Assembly (NCBI GenBank): GCA_000444245.1 | Contig: ATSW01008009.1 | Location: 1-27,172 of the forward strand | DNA: 27,172 nucleotides | Source of the DNA: Botryllus schlosseri | Lineage: Eukaryota > Chordata > Ascidiacea > Stolidobranchia > Styelidae | Direction of reading: 5' to 3' | Shown: positions 21,601 to 27,172 of the stretch, piece after piece | Numbering within the stretch: position 1 is the stretch's first letter | Layout: each line of letters starts with the position of its first letter | Made by a program: the position numbers and the translations under genes | The notes under the pieces: generated by a model | What the model was told of the DNA's origin: nothing | The model's database searches: none | The model's input: only the letters and a program-made list of their open reading frames with translations

Positions 21601-22659
21601 ATTATGTCAAGAGGGCGAGAACAAATATACGGATAATCCTTCTTCGAAATCCAAATCGACAGCGCTTCACCTGTGGCAACACTAAGAAGCCCAATCTACA
21701 AACTTGGGCGGATTTAATCATAATTTGTTTTTGATACAGACACAAACAGTAATATCCTACGGGGCTACTTCATCCTAATATAAATCATAAAGCTATACCA
21801 TGACGTATGGAAATAAACCTCGGACGGGTATGAAGACTGGCGGATACGAAACTGCCCAGAAAAAACGACGGGACATAATCCCTTTCGTGGAAATGACAAA
21901 TTCTCCGGCAGTATATGTTTAGAGGCCCGTTTCCCACACAAAACAAACGGAATACCACAACGTTTTATGGAAGAAATGCTTGGATGCAATTACATTAAAT
22001 TACGTGACCGAATTTGATGATATATACTGGGGATTGCCATTAGATGTAGATTGTAGATATATAGATGTTGATGAAATTCATACTCGGCATTTATAAGCAA
22101 CGCCGTTTTCAATATCCACCTATCGCGTTTAAGAACCCACGGTAAAGCATATAAGTGAAGTCTTCTATAATTTTATTTTTTACGAGAGGTGGATTTTCGA
22201 CCCTACACATCGCGTGATTGAGAGCATCAGGACAGGTGATTCTGAGGCAAGTGTAATGTAAATGTTCATTGTTCAATCCCGCTAAGGATAAGTCATGATC
22301 AGTGATCATATCATTCATGACTACATTAGGAAAATCCGAGGCCATGTTAATGCAAATTTCACTTTGCCCCCATTCTAGTGTTGTATGAATTCAACATCGT
22401 CCAAATTCCAGAATAAGGTAAACTCCCTTAATCTGGCATCGGAATAGACCTCAATATAGTATGAGAAATGTCATATTATGCTAACCGTCAGCCATATTGA
22501 ATTCGCCGCCCGTCAATTCGTAGGGTAAAGTATGGCAAAGTGTTATGTAGAATCATGCGATTGCGTGCGTTCTACACTCCTCAGCATTATGATTCGTACT
22601 AATACGCGTGGTACATCAGTCAGCGCAATAACGAAAATTCAGTAATGTGAGAGAGGGGA
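21601..22659. other. 3' flank, no gene recognised
   Basis: AT-rich intergenic sequence. The open stretches on the - strand at 21765-21989 and 22109-22345 have no recognisable domain and no supporting splice structure. No repeats stand out by eye. Confidence 0.45.
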
Positions 22660-22667
22660 AGTATGGG

Positions 22668-23478
22668 CACTGGGCACTGGGCAGGCATGGTTATTTTTGG
22701 CATTTCGAGAACCAAATGTAGAGACTCTTTGGGGTACAGAACTTTAATCTATACATCCTAATAATATATTCATGACAGAAAGATATTAAAACCCGAAGCT
22801 TTTCGAGCTGACACTCTTCAGGGGCAATCGTCAGCGAATGGAGAATTTCAACAACATGCATCTAGCTACATTGCATACAACCAATTATGACGCCATAGAA
22901 GCAAACAACATGAAATACAGGCAAAGCGCGCGCGCAGCAAGTGGCCAATTTTTCGATTGATTAAAAATTCTTTCTGCTGACACAAGCGCGGTCGGTGAAT
23001 TTTAATAAAAGTTGATTCCAGTGCAGAGAGATGGAAATGAGTGCGGCCTTTAGAATCTTTCGTCGCGATAGTTTTTAGCCCAAGTTGCATTCTCAGCCAA
23101 ATGCTTGCCGATGGCAGAGTTCAAAGCCATGGCCTGATTGTGTTCTAGTAATCATAGATCAGTTACGGCTGCGTTTTCGCGAGAGTCTAATGTGCGCGAT
23201 CTATTAACCCTCGAAACATGTTGTTTGATGCTTTCCTGCAAAACCAAATGTCAAAGTCGACTATTGAGATCATATATTGCAGAAGCAATCGGTTTGGTAT
23301 CGGGTGAATTTGGTCTCCAACGTCGTTTTCAATTAGGATTTAAAACTTGCTGTTTGATGGCACAGTGTGAATACTGCATGTTTTGTGACTTCCGTTTCAT
23401 AAGAAAGACCAAAATGAAGCGTTTCACATGGCGACGCCAAAATTGCCAAAAATAAAATCTGAAAAATAACCATGCCCC
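22668..23478. mobile_element. MITE-like element with 15-bp terminal inverted repeat
   Basis: GGCATGGTTATTTTT at 22684-22698 is exactly inverted at 23462-23476. The octamer AGTATGGG occurs just outside both arms (22660-22667 and 23479-23486), like an 8-bp target-site duplication. The left end carries an extra GGGCACT tandem (22664-22680), so the exact terminus is uncertain. The subterminal TTTTTGGCA word also recurs in inverted orientation. The interior of about 0.8 kb has no transposase I can recognise, so this would be a nonautonomous DNA transposon, perhaps of a superfamily with 8-bp duplications such as hAT. Confidence 0.5.
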
Positions 23479-23486
23479 AGTATGGG

Positions 23487-24700
23487 TCAAACATCTAAGG
23501 AATCAAAGGAATCCATTACATCCACAAGCTCGATAGCGCCATAGCTATGAAATTCATATTCGGATGGAGAGCACCACTTTCATCCCCATCTGAAGGTTAT
23601 TGATGCGGAAACTATACTAACGACGGAAAATTGCATAATCCATGCCAGAATTTTCTATATCTGAATGGGGTCGCGTCGCGTGGCAGACGTTTCGAAACCA
23701 GTCTATTAATATCGCATACGAGAATGTATTCGCGAAACCATCGCCAATCTACCCGACTGAATTGATTTTTCCACTTCAATTTGAGTCGGAAAATATCCAC
23801 AAACAGACGAAAAGGATTGTGCTGTGACAAAACAGTAGGCTATATTCTGCAAAATGTGAAAAACGTTGGTGGTGTTTTAACATCTATTCGACCGCAGTCG
23901 TTACTGAAATAACGTTCTACAATCTCAAAAGATCGCTCAATCGCGGCGGAATGACAGGAAAGTGATGTTGGTTAGGGACGCAAAATTGTCAAAAATCCGC
24001 CATATCCCATAATGATGGCATAATAGCATTGGAGATCATCTCCACACTGTCAAGAGAATTTTAGCAGTAAACGACACATACGTAACAGAGATATAAAACT
24101 CCTAATCACTAAGTCGATAAGTCTAGCTTAATACATGATTATTTCAGTAGATAGAGAGGTGAATTTTCACTGTGAATTATCACTCTGTTAAGTATTCAGT
24201 CCTTATTTTACGAGAAAAGTTTTTTTTCATATCAGAAAGAACAATTCCCAAAGAATCACCAGACATTGCCGTTTTCTATAGCTAGAATATACAGGTTATC
24301 GTAAAACAGGAGTACCTTTCGGTCCTACACACATCTATGCAAAAGTCCGTTTATGATTAGTGCTATCATTTTATACAATCGCTGTGTCAGTGATCGGTAT
24401 TAAAATGTAATCCCAATTCCCGTAACAGTTGGCATCGACCTTGGGCCTGATACGAACATGATCCGGTTTGGCGATTTGAACCTCATGTACCAGCCTGGAT
24501 CATAGGGTAACAATCAATTGTTTCGCACCAAACTCTATATTTTTCCGTCATATGACGATGTTCTACGAAGTAGAGACCAACCTGAACTTGGTACGAGTAA
24601 GTTTTACATGTAGCCCATACCACGGTGTTGGCCTACAACACATTAAAAATGCCTACTTCGATTTACGCCCGCATACCTACACTATACAGTGGCATTTATT
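23487..24700. other. Intergenic, no gene recognised
   Basis: AT-rich. It contains a near-copy (23977-23996) of the word at 23433-23453 near the right end of the MITE-like element, so more repeat-derived DNA may be present. Small overlapping open frames at 23612-23830 on both strands have no family resemblance. Confidence 0.45.
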
Positions 24701-24748
24701 GAACATAAAGGAGGTTCTGGTCTCAGGTCGTGCACAGGGCCGTAACAG

Positions 24749-25415
24749 CACTTCGTCATCTCCCCCCATAGGGTGATAAACCGAACTTATGGGGGCTTCG
24801 ACCCCCAGACCCCCCTTTGGCTATCCGCTATTTGCCGCTACTTGTCATCTACGATGGGGGCCGTTTAGTGAGCCAGCTATTCTCGCCTAGACGAACGAAG
24901 CGCGAAAAATTTCAATCATTCATTCTTGAATCGGTCAATATCATCAGGAATTGCATATATATTGCTATCAATTTTTATCCTCTTTCTGCTCACGTAATCA
25001 GATTTACCGGTAGAACTGAGTGAGATGTGTTTGAAACGGTCGGACCCCTCAATAATAATTAAACATCTTCGGGCAGGAACGAAACACCACTTCGTCAGGC
25101 CCCCGAAAAAAAATTGGGTCTTGCTGGGCTTCCATAGGGGGATAAACCGACCCCCCCCCATCACGTTGTTCGCTTTTGCCACGAAATTAGCTGTAGGCCT
25201 ACCGTTTAGTGAGTCAGCGCGATGCGCGAAAACTTTCGATAATTCATGATAAAATCGGTCAATAAGATCGGGAATTGCATATATTTTGCTATCAATTTCT
25301 TGTCCTCTCTGCTCACGTTATCAGATTTACCGGTAGAGCTGAGTGAGGTGTCTTGGAAACTGTAAGGCCCGTAAAAAATAATTAAACATCTTCGGGCGGG
25401 CGGACCCGTTGGTAT
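24749..25415. repeat. Two-copy tandem repeat, units of 339 and 328 bp
   Basis: Unit A (24749-25087) and unit B (25088-25415) share ordered blocks: CACTTCGTCA, ATAAACCGA, CGTTTAGTGAG.CAGC, GCGCGAAAA, GAATTGCATATAT, CAGATTTACCGGTAGA and AATTAAACATCTTCGGGC. A third start (GACTTCGTTA at 25416) follows and then similarity stops. Divergence between units is moderate, so the duplication is not recent. The units carry C/G tracts, including a G5/C5 hairpin in unit A. No protein is encoded. Confidence 0.75.
24790..24807. repeat. G-tract/C-tract hairpin in tandem unit A
   Basis: TGGGGG and CCCCCA pair around the loop CTTCGA, followed by another C6 run. In unit B the equivalent region is reduced to a C9 run at 25151-25159, which suggests a deletion or slippage event. 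Confidence 0.6.
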
Positions 25416-25427
25416 GACTTCGTTATG

Positions 25428-26640
25428 TAATGTTATTGCGTGGTCTCTTGTCTGATATATAAAAAAAAATATAGAATCGGCCAAACGTACTAAACTAAAA
25501 GACGCACACGATTTCAAATTGGTATTTCTTCACTGGCGTATAATTTTTCCCTGCGGGATGGAATTCGTCGTCTGCGGTTCAGATTGCCAAGACAGGAACA
25601 TTCGGCGCCAGACATTTAGGCGCCTATGGACACTCAAACCTATGTGAATTTTGTATATAAAACTAAGTTTTCCGTCAGCGTAAGGGCAGTCATTTTCGGC
25701 CAAGGTTTTCGCGGTGCCGATCGTTCTGGCACACTTCTTGGAGTCGCGTGTAATATGTCCTAAATCGTTATATGTCTTGGTGCGTCGCGTCCCAGCAATG
25801 GCCAACGCCGATTTGTCTATTTCGTGTTTTTTCTTGGATGAAGAGTACCAAATAATCAAGATATTTGGCAACTTGAAATCGCACATAGCGCGAAATTTTT
25901 TGAAAAAGTTGCATAAATTTTCAAAAAATGCTCTATAATTTATACTAATTCACGAAATAATTTTTGGCCCCCTGCGAGCTCGCCCCCCTCCCCAATTGGG
26001 GGGTTCGGGTGCGGCAGTTACGGTCCTGCTCATGCATGAATGTCGCAAACACGCTGAAGTGATTGTTGTGTATTAATTGTAGAAACGGGATATCAGTGAA
26101 TTCTAATGCCATGGAGATGACTGCGAGCTCGAACATGTTAGTCTGTGGAGCTTGAGTTAATAGGTTTGAATAATATACCGAAATGCACCAAATCAAGGTT
26201 CCATATGAATCGCCTATTTGCAACGATTGTAGAACAAATATCAAACTATTCAGAACGCATATCATGTGTACAAATTGCATAGCGATTGACTAACTAACTA
26301 ACGACACGAGACTGGCCACAAGAAAAAATAAGGCCATGGCACCAATGAAATATTACAGATCTCTAGCGCCGCATTACGTCAAATATACCAAACAAACTCG
26401 TGATTCCAACATTCATTCTCTGTCGCTAATTCGTTTTGCAATGCCGGCATAAGATTTCCGTTGAATGTATCCACACTACATCGAAAACCTTCTATCATAT
26501 CTTTTGAAGACTTCGGTCATATCGGGACTCCCACTCCATACCATGTAATATATATTTAGACAAATATAAAAAAAAACATGTCATTTTGCACGTGAATGTT
26601 TGTGAACATTGCCTATACTGTATTTCATGGTTGACAAATA
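25428..26640. other. Intergenic, no gene recognised
   Basis: AT-rich with an A9 tract near 25461. The open stretch 25530-25886 (-, 118 codons) resembles no known protein. The palindrome CCCCAATTGGGG (25990-26001) with flanking C and G tracts forms a strong potential hairpin. Confidence 0.45.
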
Positions 26641-26642
26641 AA

Positions 26643-26793
26643 CAGAGGTGGTCAAAGTAGTCAAGAAAGCTACTCAAATAGAAGTAGCGACGAAAAAAAT
26701 CTACTCAAGTACTAGTAGAAGTAGTCCTTTTAAAAGCAGCCTAAAACTACTTGAAGTAGAATTGACTGACTTTAAATCTACTCAAGTAAGTAA
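26643..26793. mobile_element. hAT-like nonautonomous transposon, left end only
   Basis: Starts CAGAGGTGG, a terminus typical of a widespread group of animal hAT-type elements, followed by repeated CTACTCAAGTA and inverted TACTTGAAGTAG words that are characteristic of the subterminal regions of that group. No matching CCACCTCTG terminus is seen before the window ends, so the element is one-ended, truncated, or extends beyond 27172. The right limit given is where the repeat words stop. Confidence 0.5.
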
Positions 26794-27172
26794 GGAGCTG
26801 TGAAAACGATCGTAATTCGTTTGCATAGACTGCCACAAGCTGCAAATAGATCTATCTATGCGAAATATGCAGAGCTTGATTCATATTGATGCATCCCAGG
26901 AGGTGTAAATCTTCGACAGCATAAGAATTTGTCCATATCATGGGACAAAAATGATAGCATTGATATGGAAATGAGATACTAATCCTCTGTTTACTCGTTC
27001 GAGCATCCGATTTCGAAGATATCATGGCATGACGCCCTCCCCATATTATAAGGCCCGTAGTTTGGTCGAAGAGCAACACCGACAAGTGGTGTTGCATACG
27101 GTGTTAACACTTTGCGCGATTAGTAAACGTTAATAAAAAATATGACTGATCGCAAAAATGCCATGTAGTGTA
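26794..27172. other. Window end, no gene recognised
   Basis: AT-rich with a small inverted word around 27070-27085 (AACACC...GGTGTT). It may be the interior of the hAT-like element or plain flank. Confidence 0.4.

Noticed and set aside
25530-25886. 118-codon reverse-strand open frame
   Set aside because: No recognisable domain; it lies in repeat-rich flank and codon use does not stand out.

Overview
The window comes from an AT-rich animal genome, most likely an invertebrate bilaterian. It holds one gene that can be recognised with confidence: a complete Iroquois-class (Irx) TALE homeobox gene on the + strand. The coding part is split over seven exons between 12453 and 20761. Every junction obeys GT-AG and keeps frame, and the spliced product is 788 residues. 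The KENKMTW segment just after the homeodomain, the alanine at homeodomain position 50 and the TALE three-residue loop extension make the family assignment secure. The phylum cannot be fixed from sequence alone; an ambulacrarian or lophotrochozoan would fit.

Layout. Positions 1-12000 are a roughly 12 kb stretch with no recognisable exon, as expected upstream of an Irx gene, since these genes usually sit in gene-poor regulatory landscapes. Within it are a small GC-rich dyad near 1813, a distinctive GC-rich block at about 10228-10432, a TAAT/E-box dyad cluster near 11535 and scattered YY1/Pho-like motifs. From 12001 to 12452 there is a CpG-rich, CT-repeat-bearing leader with an Iroquois-type site and a short upstream ORF. 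The gene follows. Its introns are very uneven: two are only 59 and 61 nt (one inside the homeobox, one near the C-terminus), and the others run from 775 to 2017 nt. Intron 4 has a GC-richer patch with a Su(H)/CSL site, and intron 6 has a 14-bp perfect palindrome built on TALE/Irx cores.

Downstream (20762-27172) there is a 3' UTR candidate with an AATAAA signal, then repeat-derived DNA: an approximately 0.8 kb element with an exact 15-bp terminal inverted repeat and a shared 8-bp flank (MITE-like), a two-copy tandem repeat of 339 and 328 bp, and one end of a hAT-like nonautonomous transposon. No RNA gene, CRISPR array or second protein-coding gene could be supported. About three dozen isolated ambiguous bases are concentrated between 4.6 and 11.2 kb, and none lies in a predicted exon.

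How the parts fit: this is a developmental transcription factor gene with its flanking and intronic regulatory DNA. The candidate Irx sites suggest possible autoregulation, but all regulatory calls are motif-level inference.
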